Of a stretch of DNA of 39,727 bases, positions 18,178-26,416 are shown piece after piece. Every line of letters starts with the position of its first letter. Position 1 is the stretch's first letter. The stretch is taken from the NCBI GenBank assembly GCA_902796305.1, contig CADBOJ010000054.1, positions 1 through 39,727 on the forward strand. Reading direction: 5' to 3'. Made by a program: the position numbers and the translations under genes. This DNA comes from an uncultured bacterium (lineage in GTDB: Bacteria > Cyanobacteriota > Vampirovibrionia > Gastranaerophilales > Gastranaerophilaceae). The notes beneath the pieces are model-generated. The model did not search any database. It worked only from the letters and a program-made list of their open reading frames with translations, and had not been told where the DNA came from.

Positions 18178-18993
18178 ATGTCTAAGCAAGCGTTAGTTAT
18201 TACGGTAATTATAGTATATATAATAATCCGCTCGCTTATCATTGAACCGAATTCAATAAAAATAACAAGATATGAAATCGAATCCAATGATTTAAGAGGG
18301 ATAAAAATAGCTTTTTTAAGTGATTTTCACCTAAAAAGAAATGACTATAAAAGACTGGATAGAATAATAAAGTTAACAAATAAAGAAAACCCCAATATTG
18401 TATTTTTGGGCGGTGATTTTGCAAAATATCCCGATAAAAACAAAAATATGAACATGGATATTGTTGCAAACAACTTAAAACTTCTCAATGCACCAAAATA
18501 TGCGGTTCTGGGCGATGATGATTTAAAATCGGACTATAAAGGAATTAAACTTGCATTTGAAAAATATAAAATACCGATTTTGGAAAACAGGGCAGTAAGA
18601 ACAATTACGGGGGGCAGATATCTGGATATTATCGGGCTTGATGATATAGCAACAAGAGATGTAAACATAACAAAAGCAATGAAAAGGACAAGATTGCCAA
18701 GAATTGTATTAACCCATAATCCCGATATTTATTATGATTTGCTGGATGATGTTACTCTTATTTTAGCCGGACACACACATGGTGGACAAATTGTAATTCC
18801 AATGACAGCACCGATGTTTGTCCCGTCAAGATACGGTGTCCAATTTGCAAGCGGATTACAAACACCAAAAGACAATAAAATAATCATATCAAGAGGTCTT
18901 GGTACAGACAGATTTCCGGCAAGACTAAATTGTGAACCTGAAATAGTAATTGTTGACTTTGTAAGTATCGGTTCTAAACGGAACAAAAATTAA
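18178..18993 (+). CDS. Membrane-anchored metallophosphoesterase (YkuE/LpxG-like)
   Basis: 271 residues: one N-terminal membrane segment (about 5-22) then a calcineurin-fold domain, as in YkuE, YaeI and chlamydial LpxG, some of which act on UDP-diacylglucosamine or other membrane-linked phosphates. Motifs: SDFH at 48-51, GGD at 78-80, LTHNPD around 179-183 and GHTHGGQ at 198-204. The third motif, normally GNHD, reads GDDD (112-115), losing both the Asn ligand and the catalytic His. It is first in a compact gene run, two bases before the NfeD-like gene. Lipid A precursor hydrolysis is possible but unproven. Confidence 0.82.
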   Translation: MSKQALVITVIIVYIIIRSLIIEPNSIKITRYEIESNDLRGIKIAFLSDFHLKRNDYKRLDRIIKLTNKENPNIVFLGGDFAKYPDKNKNMNMDIVANNLKLLNAPKYAVLGDDDLKSDYKGIKLAFEKYKIPILENRAVRTITGGRYLDIIGLDDIATRDVNITKAMKRTRLPRIVLTHNPDIYYDLLDDVTLILAGHTHGGQIVIPMTAPMFVPSRYGVQFASGLQTPKDNKIIISRGLGTDRFPARLNCEPEIVIVDFVSIGSKRNKN

Positions 18994-18995
18994 AA

Positions 18996-19430
18996 ATGCA
19001 TATAATTTGGGCAATAGTAGGAATATTTTTTATACTGCTTGATTTTAAAAAACCGTCAAAAATAAAATTAAGCATGTCGCAGGGAAGTTTATTTTGTGCA
19101 ATATATGCATATAAATTTCCTCATGATATTTATTTTCAACCGTTAGTTTTTATTCTTCTTGTATTTGTTTCTTATTTTTTTATTACACATATATATAAAA
19201 ACGAACAAAAAGACAATTTAAAAAAAGATGGTTTAAAAGATTGCACGGGAAAAACGGCAATTGTAACAAAAGATATAGGCAAGACATTATCTGTTGATGG
19301 AATAGGGCGTATTAATTATAATAATGAAATATATAAAGCCAAGAGTGTTGACGATAAAACAATAAAAGCAGGAGAAGAAGTTATAATTGTATCAAGAGAA
19401 AACCTCATAGTAAATGTTAAGGCGGTTTAA
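18996..19430 (+). CDS. NfeD-like membrane protein
   Basis: 144 residues. Two or three hydrophobic segments fill the first 65 residues; the rest forms a short OB-fold-like domain with GKTAIVTKDIG, G-R-I-N-Y-N-N-E-I-Y-K-A and AGEEVIIVSRENLIVNV, the characteristic end of NfeD/YuaF proteins. These proteins work with flotillin/stomatin-type membrane proteins, but no partner is in the window. Two bases separate it from each neighbour, so it is translated from the same message. Confidence 0.7.
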   Translation: MHIIWAIVGIFFILLDFKKPSKIKLSMSQGSLFCAIYAYKFPHDIYFQPLVFILLVFVSYFFITHIYKNEQKDNLKKDGLKDCTGKTAIVTKDIGKTLSVDGIGRINYNNEIYKAKSVDDKTIKAGEEVIIVSRENLIVNVKAV

Positions 19431-19432
19431 AT

Positions 19433-20146
19433 ATGCAGAAAACAAACAAAAGATTACTAATAGTAGATGACGATAAGCAAATAAGAGAACTGTTGTCGTT
19501 TGATATTGCCCAGAGCGGTTATATAGTCGATGTAGCGCTTGACGGACAGGAAGGACTTAAAAAAGCCCTTGAAAATCATTATGATTTAGTTTTGCTGGAT
19601 GTAATGATGCCGAAAATGAACGGGTACGATGTCTGTAAAAATATTAGAATTGCGAAACCAAATCTTCCTGTTTTAATGTTAACCGCAAAAGGAGCTATCG
19701 AGGATAAAACCGAGGGATTTGACTGCGGTGCGGATGATTATTTAATAAAACCGTTTGAAATACAAGAAGTATTATTAAGAATAAGAGCGCTTTTAAGAAG
19801 AGGAGGCAGTACCCCCGAAAACAGTGATAAAACAATCTTAAGAGCAGGTGACATAGAAATTCTGCCTGACAGCCTTGAAGCTGTTATTCAAAATAAAAAA
19901 GTTAAGCTCACTCCTACGGAATTTGAAATTTTATACTGTCTTTTGCAACATATAAACAACCCCGTAACACTGGCAACACTGCTTGATGAAGTCTGGGGTT
20001 ACGGAAGCGACGAAGATGTTCGAATGGTAAGAGTTCACGTCGGAGGCTTAAGACAAAAAATAGAAGAAGATACGAGAAAACCAAAATATCTTCATACAGT
20101 TGTAAACATCGGATATAAATTAACACCGTTTGGAAATTTGGAATAA
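19433..20146 (+). CDS. OmpR/PhoB-family response regulator
   Basis: 237 residues. Receiver domain with the acidic pocket DDD (12-14), phosphorylated Asp D56 in LLDVMMPKMNG, T84 and K106 in IKPF. A winged-helix DNA-binding domain follows (about 140-232), ending VNIGYKL as in OmpR/PhoB proteins. The partner kinase starts two bases downstream. The stimulus and the target genes are unknown; co-transcription with an NfeD-like and a metallophosphoesterase gene suggests an envelope role (inference). Confidence 0.95.
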   Translation: MQKTNKRLLIVDDDKQIRELLSFDIAQSGYIVDVALDGQEGLKKALENHYDLVLLDVMMPKMNGYDVCKNIRIAKPNLPVLMLTAKGAIEDKTEGFDCGADDYLIKPFEIQEVLLRIRALLRRGGSTPENSDKTILRAGDIEILPDSLEAVIQNKKVKLTPTEFEILYCLLQHINNPVTLATLLDEVWGYGSDEDVRMVRVHVGGLRQKIEEDTRKPKYLHTVVNIGYKLTPFGNLE

Positions 20147-20148
20147 CC

Positions 20149-21789
20149 ATGAAAAGATTAAAAATTGTTGAACAAATCATTATAGTATTAATTATTGCTG
20201 TTTTAATACCATTTATAACAATAGGTATTATAATTTCAAATATATCACAGCAAAGTGTCAGAAACGAACTTGCAAACAGCACTTCTCTTATTGCCGAGTT
20301 TGTAGGCGATGAAATGCAAAGCTATATAAAACACAGCCAGGAGGAACTTAATAAGATTGCTCTCGGTATTAACTATATTCCGGATGCTATTGCAAAACTG
20401 CAATATTTTACCGATATCGAAAACAGGACAAAATTATTTAAAAACCTTGACATAATTGAAAGTTATCAGATTCCAAGAGAAAAATATAATTCCGAAAATG
20501 AAACATATACAATATCAAGTCCGATAGATAAAGATAAAAAGTTCTATCTGACTGCAAAAATCAATGTAAATATAATTGATGAAATACTTGACAATGAAAC
20601 TCTAAAAGGAAGAAATGTTTATATTTTTGATGCTGAAAATAAGGAGCTTATTGCATCAAATACAACAAGCGGTAATGCTCGTGAAGTAATGTCCGATTTT
20701 GCTGCAAGTGAAAATGTTAAAAAGGGATTATTCGGTACAAAGAAAAATACCCCGAAAGCATTTTACAAACTCAAGTACCCGAATTGGCTTATTATAGTTG
20801 ATACAACAAAAAAGGTAACGGCAAAAACAATTACAAAAGCGAGAATAAGAATTATTATCTCTCTTGTTGCCGCAGCATTTTTCATATTTATTCTTGTCGG
20901 GCTTTACACATATTATTTATACATAAATATAAGACAGCTGTTTAAGGGGATAACCGCTATTTCAAAAGGTAACTACGACAAAAAAATACACCTTATTAAA
21001 AGGATATTTACCCCGCATGAAGTTGTTTTTCTTGCAAAAGAATTTAACTATATGACAAATAAAGTTAATATGTCATATAAAGATTTAAAGAAAAAAAATA
21101 AGGAATTGAAAAAACTTAACGAGTTCAGAGAAAATTTGGTAAACGCTACAAGCCACGAATTCAGAACTCCGCTCACAAGCATCATCGGATACACATCAAG
21201 ACTCCTAAGACAGGATATTGTGCTTGACGAAGACACAAAAACCAAATCTCTTAAAATAATCAAACAACAAGCACAAAGGTTGTCAGGCATGGTTGAAGAT
21301 TTACTTGTTATTCCCGAACTTGAAAGTTACAGCTTGAAATTTAACATTCAAGAAGTTTCCCTGTCGGATTCGATTGTAAATGCCATAGAATATCTTCAGG
21401 ATGAAAACTATGAATTTAAAACATCTATCAGTGATAAACTTAAATATGTATGGGCTGACGAGTACAGACTTGAACAGATATTAATTAATATTATTGATAA
21501 TGCAAAAAAATATACAACCGATAATATAATAGAAATTAATGCCGAAAACACGGGAGATTGCCCTGTTGTAAAAATTAAAAACAAATGTGAAAAAATACCC
21601 GATGAAATTAAAGAAAAACTTTTTGAAAAGTTTATTCGTGCCGACTCTAATTTAACAAGAACAACCAGAGGCACGGGACTCGGTTTGTATATCGTAAAAG
21701 GTTTATGCGAAGCAATGAAAATAAATATAAAATTGGAATGCGACGAAGATTTTATTATTACATTAGAATTTAACGATTATGTACAATAA
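20149..21789 (+). CDS. Sensor histidine kinase
   Basis: 546 residues. Membrane segments at about 9-30 and 233-257 flank an extracytoplasmic sensor of about 200 residues. It continues with a HAMP-like linker, a short coiled coil (KDLKKKNKELKKLNEF), the dimerisation/phosphoacceptor helix SHEFRTPLTS with H336, and an ATPase domain with N-box N451 (IIDNAKKYT) and G2 box GTGLGLYIVK (508-517). The G1 box, normally DxGxG, reads N-K-C-E-K at 478-482, which would weaken the usual adenine contact. It overlaps tadA by eleven bases and pairs with the response regulator upstream. Confidence 0.93.
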   Translation: MKRLKIVEQIIIVLIIAVLIPFITIGIIISNISQQSVRNELANSTSLIAEFVGDEMQSYIKHSQEELNKIALGINYIPDAIAKLQYFTDIENRTKLFKNLDIIESYQIPREKYNSENETYTISSPIDKDKKFYLTAKINVNIIDEILDNETLKGRNVYIFDAENKELIASNTTSGNAREVMSDFAASENVKKGLFGTKKNTPKAFYKLKYPNWLIIVDTTKKVTAKTITKARIRIIISLVAAAFFIFILVGLYTYYLYINIRQLFKGITAISKGNYDKKIHLIKRIFTPHEVVFLAKEFNYMTNKVNMSYKDLKKKNKELKKLNEFRENLVNATSHEFRTPLTSIIGYTSRLLRQDIVLDEDTKTKSLKIIKQQAQRLSGMVEDLLVIPELESYSLKFNIQEVSLSDSIVNAIEYLQDENYEFKTSISDKLKYVWADEYRLEQILINIIDNAKKYTTDNIIEINAENTGDCPVVKIKNKCEKIPDEIKEKLFEKFIRADSNLTRTTRGTGLGLYIVKGLCEAMKINIKLECDEDFIITLEFNDYVQ

Positions 21790-22228
21790 AAAATTCATGG
21801 AACTTGCGCTTGCAAGTGCAAAAAAAGTAAAAATCGATATTCCCGTTTGCGCTCTTATTGTAAAAAACGGGGAAATAATTTCCGTTAAGACAAACGAAAA
21901 AGAAAAAACAAACATTGTAACTTCTCATGCCGAAATTCTGGCGCTAAACGAAGCAAATAAAAAGCTTAAAAGCTGGAGATTAAATGACTGCGATATATAT
22001 GTAACACTTGAGCCCTGTCCTATGTGCGGATGGGCAATATTATCTTCAAGAATAAAAAATCTATACTTCGGCTCATATGATACGGTGTACGGTGCTTTTT
22101 CAAACGGTTTTAATTTTGGTAAAATTTTAAATTCGAAAATAAATGTTAAAGGCGGTATCATGGAAGAAGAATGCAATAAACTTCTTAATGATTATTTTAT
22201 GGGGTTGAGAAATGAAAACAAAGCTTGA
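21779..22228 (+). CDS. tadA: tRNA-specific adenosine deaminase
   Basis: Deaminates A34 to inosine in the anticodon of tRNA-Arg(ACG). 149 residues. Zinc/catalytic motifs: H50-A-E52 and P-C80-P-M-C83, then the typical SSRIKNLYFGSYD. The start at 21779 lies inside the end of the kinase gene; an in-frame ATG at 21797 is also possible. Its 3' end overlaps the next gene by 17 bases, so translation is probably coupled. Confidence 0.94.
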   Translation: MYNKKFMELALASAKKVKIDIPVCALIVKNGEIISVKTNEKEKTNIVTSHAEILALNEANKKLKSWRLNDCDIYVTLEPCPMCGWAILSSRIKNLYFGSYDTVYGAFSNGFNFGKILNSKINVKGGIMEEECNKLLNDYFMGLRNENKA

Positions 22229-22943
22229 TGAACTTGTTAAAAAATATGAAACAAAAGATTTTATAAAAGATGACCCTATTCAATTTCCGCACAGATATAA
22301 AAATAAGGAGGATATTGAAATAGTAGGCTTTATATCTTCTCTTTTTGCATTCGGCAAGCGTGAACAATTTATTTCAAAATTAAAAAAATTATTTTCATTA
22401 TCATCATCCCCTTATGAATTAATTTGCGACTATAAAAAATTTAATCTTGATGATTTTTTATACAGATTTATAAAAAGCACTGATTTAATTGAGCTTTTAA
22501 GAATTTTAAACAAGCTTTATATTACAGATAAATCTTCTCTTGAAGAATTATTTTTTGATAAAAAAGACAGGTTGAAAAAAGTTACGGAATACTTTTATAA
22601 AAATTCATCCTGCCCTAATTCAACTGGTTTTTGCTTTATGTTTGCAAAGCCCGAAAAGCATTCGGCAATGAAAAGATTGAATATGTTTTTAAGATGGATG
22701 GTAAGAGATGGGTGCGTTGATTTTGGGATCTGGAAAAATATTAAAAAATCAGAACTTATTATTCCGTTAGATACTCATGTAGCAAGAATTTCAAGAGAGT
22801 TTGGATTATTAAAAAGAAAGCAAAACGATTACACATCTGCTCTTGATTTAACGGAAAAATTAAAAGAATTTGATGAACTTGACCCCGTTAAATACGATTT
22901 TGCATTGTTTGGACTGGGAGTAAATGAAAAAGTAAATAATTAA
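22212..22943 (+). CDS. TIGR02757/DUF2400 family protein
   Basis: 243 residues. The family is recognised from ADPIQFPHR-like DPIQFPHRYK, IVGFISSLFAFGKRE and the C-terminal PLDTHVARISR. The last motif resembles the V-D-T-H-V segment of HhH-GPD DNA glycosylases, and the family is thought to share that fold, but no activity is known to me. It overlaps tadA by 17 bases and ends the packed run begun at 18178. Confidence 0.82.
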   Translation: MKTKLDELVKKYETKDFIKDDPIQFPHRYKNKEDIEIVGFISSLFAFGKREQFISKLKKLFSLSSSPYELICDYKKFNLDDFLYRFIKSTDLIELLRILNKLYITDKSSLEELFFDKKDRLKKVTEYFYKNSSCPNSTGFCFMFAKPEKHSAMKRLNMFLRWMVRDGCVDFGIWKNIKKSELIIPLDTHVARISREFGLLKRKQNDYTSALDLTEKLKEFDELDPVKYDFALFGLGVNEKVNN

Positions 22944-23029
22944 CTTATATTGCTTTTATTTACTTTATTGATTTTATATGCTTTAATTAAAACACCATAC
23001 TATGCTTTGGCTTTTGGATAAGTAGAAAA

Positions 23030-23938
23030 ATGAACGATTTAATCGAAAAAATTAATAAATTAAAAAAAGAAAAAAACGCCGTTATACTGGCGCATTGTTA
23101 CCAAAATATAGAAATAGATGAAGTTGCGGATTTTGTCGGCGATTCTCTATACTTAAGCAAAAAAGCAAAAGATACAAATGCTGATATTATTGTTTTTGCC
23201 GGTGTTTCATTTATGGCAGAAACCGCAAAATTATTATCGCCCGATAAAAAAGTATTATTGCCCCGCCGTGAAGCCGGATGTTATATGGCAAATATGATTG
23301 ATTTAGAAAGCCTGAAGCAGTTTAAAGCTAAATACCCAAATCTTCCCGTTGTCTGCTATGTTAATTCAACGGCAGAAATTAAAGCAGAATCCGATATATG
23401 CTGTACAAGTTCAAATGCGGTGAAAATTGTTGAAAAACTAAAATGCAGAGAGGTTTTATTTGTCCCTGATACATATCTTGGAAAATGGGTTGAAAAAAAA
23501 TTAACTAACGTAAAAGTCCATACCTATAACGGTTTTTGTCCCACCCACTTAAGAGTGTTGCCTGAAGATATTGAAACGGCAAGAAAAAAATATCCCAATG
23601 CAAAAATTCTATCTCACCCCGAATGTCACCAAAATGTTACATCGGCTTCGGATTTTACGGGAAGTACAAAAGAAATAATGGATTATGTTAAAAATTCAAG
23701 TCACAAAGAATTTGTTATAGCAACTGAAAAAGGTGTCTATGACAGATTAAAAAGAGATTACAAAGATAAAACTTTTTACATGATTAAAGATAATTTAATT
23801 TGCAAAAATATGAAATGGAACACTCTTGAAGATATTTATTTTTCACTTTCAAGCGAAACTACGGAAATTAAACTCAATAAGCAAATTATGGAAAAAGCAA
23901 AAAGAAGTATTGAAAAAATGTTTGAAAAGGAAGAATAA
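23030..23938 (+). CDS. nadA: Quinolinate synthase A
   Basis: Makes quinolinate from iminoaspartate and dihydroxyacetone phosphate for de novo NAD synthesis, using a 4Fe-4S cluster. 302 residues. Cluster cysteines by position are C84 (EAGCYMA), C170 (NGFCPTH) and C258 (LICKNMK); substrate-binding motifs include HCYQ (22-25), YVNSTAEIKAESD and HPECHQNV. NadB and NadC are not in the window. Begins after an 87-base gap, so it may have its own promoter, though I could not define one. Two bases precede mnmA. Confidence 0.95.
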   Translation: MNDLIEKINKLKKEKNAVILAHCYQNIEIDEVADFVGDSLYLSKKAKDTNADIIVFAGVSFMAETAKLLSPDKKVLLPRREAGCYMANMIDLESLKQFKAKYPNLPVVCYVNSTAEIKAESDICCTSSNAVKIVEKLKCREVLFVPDTYLGKWVEKKLTNVKVHTYNGFCPTHLRVLPEDIETARKKYPNAKILSHPECHQNVTSASDFTGSTKEIMDYVKNSSHKEFVIATEKGVYDRLKRDYKDKTFYMIKDNLICKNMKWNTLEDIYFSLSSETTEIKLNKQIMEKAKRSIEKMFEKEE

Positions 23939-23940
23939 AT

Positions 23941-25014
23941 ATGAAAATTCTTGTCGGAATGTCGGGTGGTGTTGATTCTTCGTGTACTGCAATGTTATTA
24001 AAAGAACAGGGGCACGAAGTTATGGGTGCAACTATGGCTATCTGGGGAGAAAGAGGCATTAAACAACATTACGAACAGCAGAGCCAAAGAACGCACGGAG
24101 CGTGTTTCGGACCTGATGAAAAAGAAGATATAGAAGCAGCAAGAGCCATATGCAAACAAATTAACATCCCTTTTTATGTTTTTGATTGCGCAAGTCAGTA
24201 TGACAAAATTGTTCTTGATAATTTTAAAAAAGAATACTTAAGCGGAAACACTCCAAACCCTTGTATATGGTGCAACAGTCTTATAAAATTCGGGGTTTTA
24301 CCCGAAATGGCAAGACAATCAGGAATTAACTTTGATAAATTCGCAACGGGACATTACGCAAGAAATGTTTTTGAAAACGGAAAATACGTTTTAAAAAGAG
24401 GTCTTGACGAAAAAAAAGACCAATCGTATTTTTTATACAGACTGAGCCAAAATCAGCTTGAAAATATTCTTCTTCCTCTCGGGGAATATACAAAAGAAGA
24501 AATAAGAAAAATTGCGCTTAAACACGGGCTTAAATCAGCCGAAAAACCCGATAGTCAGGATTTCTATGCGGGTGATTATAATGATTTACTTGAAATAGAA
24601 GAGAAAACAGGAAATATTGTTGATACAAACGGCAAAATTTTAGGTGCTCACAAAGGTTTCTGGAATTATACAATAGGACAAAGAAGAGGTTTAAAAGTTT
24701 CTGCGGATGAACCGCTATACGTTATTGAACTTAGAAAAGATACAAATGAAGTTGTCGTAGGCAAAAAAGATAAAACAATGAATAATACTCTTATAGCCTG
24801 CAATATCAAACTTAATACAAATTTGCTTCCTGCTCGCTGTAAGGCTAAAATTCGCTCAAATCAAATTCCAACTCCGGTTAGTGCGGAAGTTAAAAATGAT
24901 GAATTAATCGTAAAATTTGATGACATGCAAAAATCAATCGCAAAAGGTCAATCTGTCGTTTTATATGACAATGACACTGTTCTTGGCGGGGGCATTATTA
25001 AAGAAGTAATGTAG
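23941..25014 (+). CDS. mnmA: tRNA 2-thiouridine synthase MnmA, variant lacking the second catalytic Cys
   Basis: Thiolates U34 of tRNA-Lys/Glu/Gln. 357 residues. PP-loop GMSGGVDSS at 6-14, CxxC at 108-111 (NPCIWCN), ATGHYAR at 135-141, KDQSYFL at 159-165 and the C-terminal beta-barrel are all present. The segment usually written SQDICFV, holding the second catalytic cysteine (Cys199 in E. coli), is SQDFYAGDY (205-213) here: no Cys and slightly shorter. Instead there is C55 (GACFG) plus C108 and C111, a set that could bind an iron-sulfur cluster. AAGGAAG inside the end of nadA serves as ribosome-binding site. Confidence 0.9.
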   Translation: MKILVGMSGGVDSSCTAMLLKEQGHEVMGATMAIWGERGIKQHYEQQSQRTHGACFGPDEKEDIEAARAICKQINIPFYVFDCASQYDKIVLDNFKKEYLSGNTPNPCIWCNSLIKFGVLPEMARQSGINFDKFATGHYARNVFENGKYVLKRGLDEKKDQSYFLYRLSQNQLENILLPLGEYTKEEIRKIALKHGLKSAEKPDSQDFYAGDYNDLLEIEEKTGNIVDTNGKILGAHKGFWNYTIGQRRGLKVSADEPLYVIELRKDTNEVVVGKKDKTMNNTLIACNIKLNTNLLPARCKAKIRSNQIPTPVSAEVKNDELIVKFDDMQKSIAKGQSVVLYDNDTVLGGGIIKEVM

Positions 25015-25029
25015 AATTTATAAATTTTG

Positions 25030-25038
25030 TGTTAATAT
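25030..25038 (+). promoter_or_regulatory. Extended -10 of the WG-repeat gene, leaderless
   Basis: TGTTAATAT ends seven bases before the ATG at 25046. The -10 overlaps an upstream in-frame ATG (25037), which argues that 25046 is the real start. Confidence 0.5.
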
Positions 25039-25045
25039 GCAAAAT

Positions 25046-25918
25046 ATGAAAAGATTTGCCTTAATACTTGTGATATTTTTTCTTTCCGTATTATCTTTAA
25101 ATGCGGAAGAATTGGTTAATACATATCAGGAAAAAAATAAATTCGGATTAATAAGAGGCGAAACAAAGATAACAAAGGCGGAATACAACAAATTAATCCG
25201 TCTAAGAGATACTTCGTGGATTTTTTTAAGAAAAAATAAATACGGGATTATTGACAATAACGGAAATATTCTTGTTGAGCCGAAATATTCATCCGCTCAC
25301 AGGTTTATAGGAAAATATGCAAAATTCGGATATGGCGGGTTATACTGTATATATGACGATACGGGCGAACTCATAATAGATAGAGAGTATTCATCAATTG
25401 AAATACTTTTCGGAAGAATGTTTCTTGTCGGAAAGAATTATAAATACGGCTTAATAAGTTTTGACGGAGATATAATACTTGCTCCCGTTGCAGATGATAT
25501 TTATATGCCAAAACCTAATATTTTAAGAATTTTATATGACGGAAACTGGTATGAAATAGAACATTTGAGAGAGGATACTATGTCGCTTCCAAATGACATA
25601 GTTCTTGCAAATGATGAATTTAAAATTACTCAATTTGTACAAAATCCTATTATGGGCGCAGGATATGGCGTAGTTACTTTTAGCGACTATTTAATTAAAC
25701 TTATATCTTCAATTTCTCCTGCTTATGAAAAAACCATAGATGAACTCGTTTTTGAACATGGGGCAGATACCGCTTCAATTTTAATTAAGTTCGGCTGGCT
25801 TGCAAAATTTCCTCTTGTATACGGAAAAAACTACTTTAGAATTGTTGTAAGCCCAAACAGCGGACCTTTAACAGATATTAAGTATAATATAAGAAATAAA
25901 CTAACATCAGAAGACTAA
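25046..25918 (+). CDS. Exported WG-repeat protein
   Basis: 290 residues from the ATG at 25046. This start gives a clean signal peptide: MKRF, a hydrophobic stretch, and a likely cleavage near LNA-EE (residue 20). The ATG at 25037 lies within the promoter. Three to four WG-like repeats follow: KFGLIRG, KYGIIDNNGNILVEPKYS, LYCIYDDTGELIIDREYS and KYGLISFDGDIILAPVAD. WG repeats form beta structures of unknown, probably binding, function. The last 100 residues have no recognisable domain. Followed by a terminator overlapping the stop. Confidence 0.8.
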   Translation: MKRFALILVIFFLSVLSLNAEELVNTYQEKNKFGLIRGETKITKAEYNKLIRLRDTSWIFLRKNKYGIIDNNGNILVEPKYSSAHRFIGKYAKFGYGGLYCIYDDTGELIIDREYSSIEILFGRMFLVGKNYKYGLISFDGDIILAPVADDIYMPKPNILRILYDGNWYEIEHLREDTMSLPNDIVLANDEFKITQFVQNPIMGAGYGVVTFSDYLIKLISSISPAYEKTIDELVFEHGADTASILIKFGWLAKFPLVYGKNYFRIVVSPNSGPLTDIKYNIRNKLTSED

Positions 25919-25954
25919 AAAACTGCCTGATAACAAACTATCAAGCAGTTTTTT
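25917..25954 (+). terminator. Terminator after the WG-repeat gene
   Basis: Stem AAAAAACTGC-c-TGAT with ATCA-a-GCAGTTTTTT, eight-base loop. It starts inside the stop codon. On the minus strand it coincides with the end of the decayed radical SAM gene. Confidence 0.85.
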
Positions 25955-26350
25955 AAAAATCATGTGTTTTTGCCGTTGCACCGTCAAGACTGAACATCAA
26001 ATAGTTTATGCCGATATTTTGTAAAACATCAATTATGTCATCATTGATTATTGTACCGTTTGATATAAAATCGCAAGTTATTCCCAAATCAACAATTCTT
26101 TGGGCTAATATACTCCAGTCTTTTCTCATAAAAGGTTCACTGCCGGATACAACTATTCTTTTGCATTTTAAATCCGCAAGCTGTTCTATTAAGTTCAACG
26201 CTTCGGCGGTTGTTAATTCGTCTTTACGCTTTGCCACAGTTGCAGCAGATCCGCAATGAAGACAATTAATATTACAGCTTAAAGTAATTTCCCAAACAAC
26301 ACTGTTAAGTGCATACCTAATATTCTATCCTTATCACCAAGTATTTCCAT
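25953..26350 (-). pseudogene. Decayed radical SAM gene (frameshifted and truncated)
   Basis: Translation from the ATG at 26350 gives MEILGDKDRILG, then the frame must change near 26314-26317 to continue as YALNSVVWEITLSCNINCLHCGSAA. The C-N-I-N-C-L-H-C at 26253-26276 is the CxxxCxxC that binds the radical SAM 4Fe-4S cluster. After the shift no start codon is available, which fits a one-base deletion in GGT-(T)AT. Further on, the GGEP motif reads GSEP, and the frame stops after SLDGATAKTHDF, roughly a third of a normal SPASM-type enzyme. The C-terminal part is lost at the terminator of the neighbouring gene. The parent was probably a peptide-modifying or cofactor-maturing radical SAM protein. 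Confidence 0.78.
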
Positions 26351-26416
26351 AAATATACCATAAAACAATAAAAAAAGGTACAGAACAATAAAAGACCATC
26401 AAACGTTTGCCGGATT

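Noticed and set aside
19914-20282. 122-codon minus-strand frame under the two-component genes
   Set aside because: Antisense to conserved response-regulator and kinase sequence; no support.
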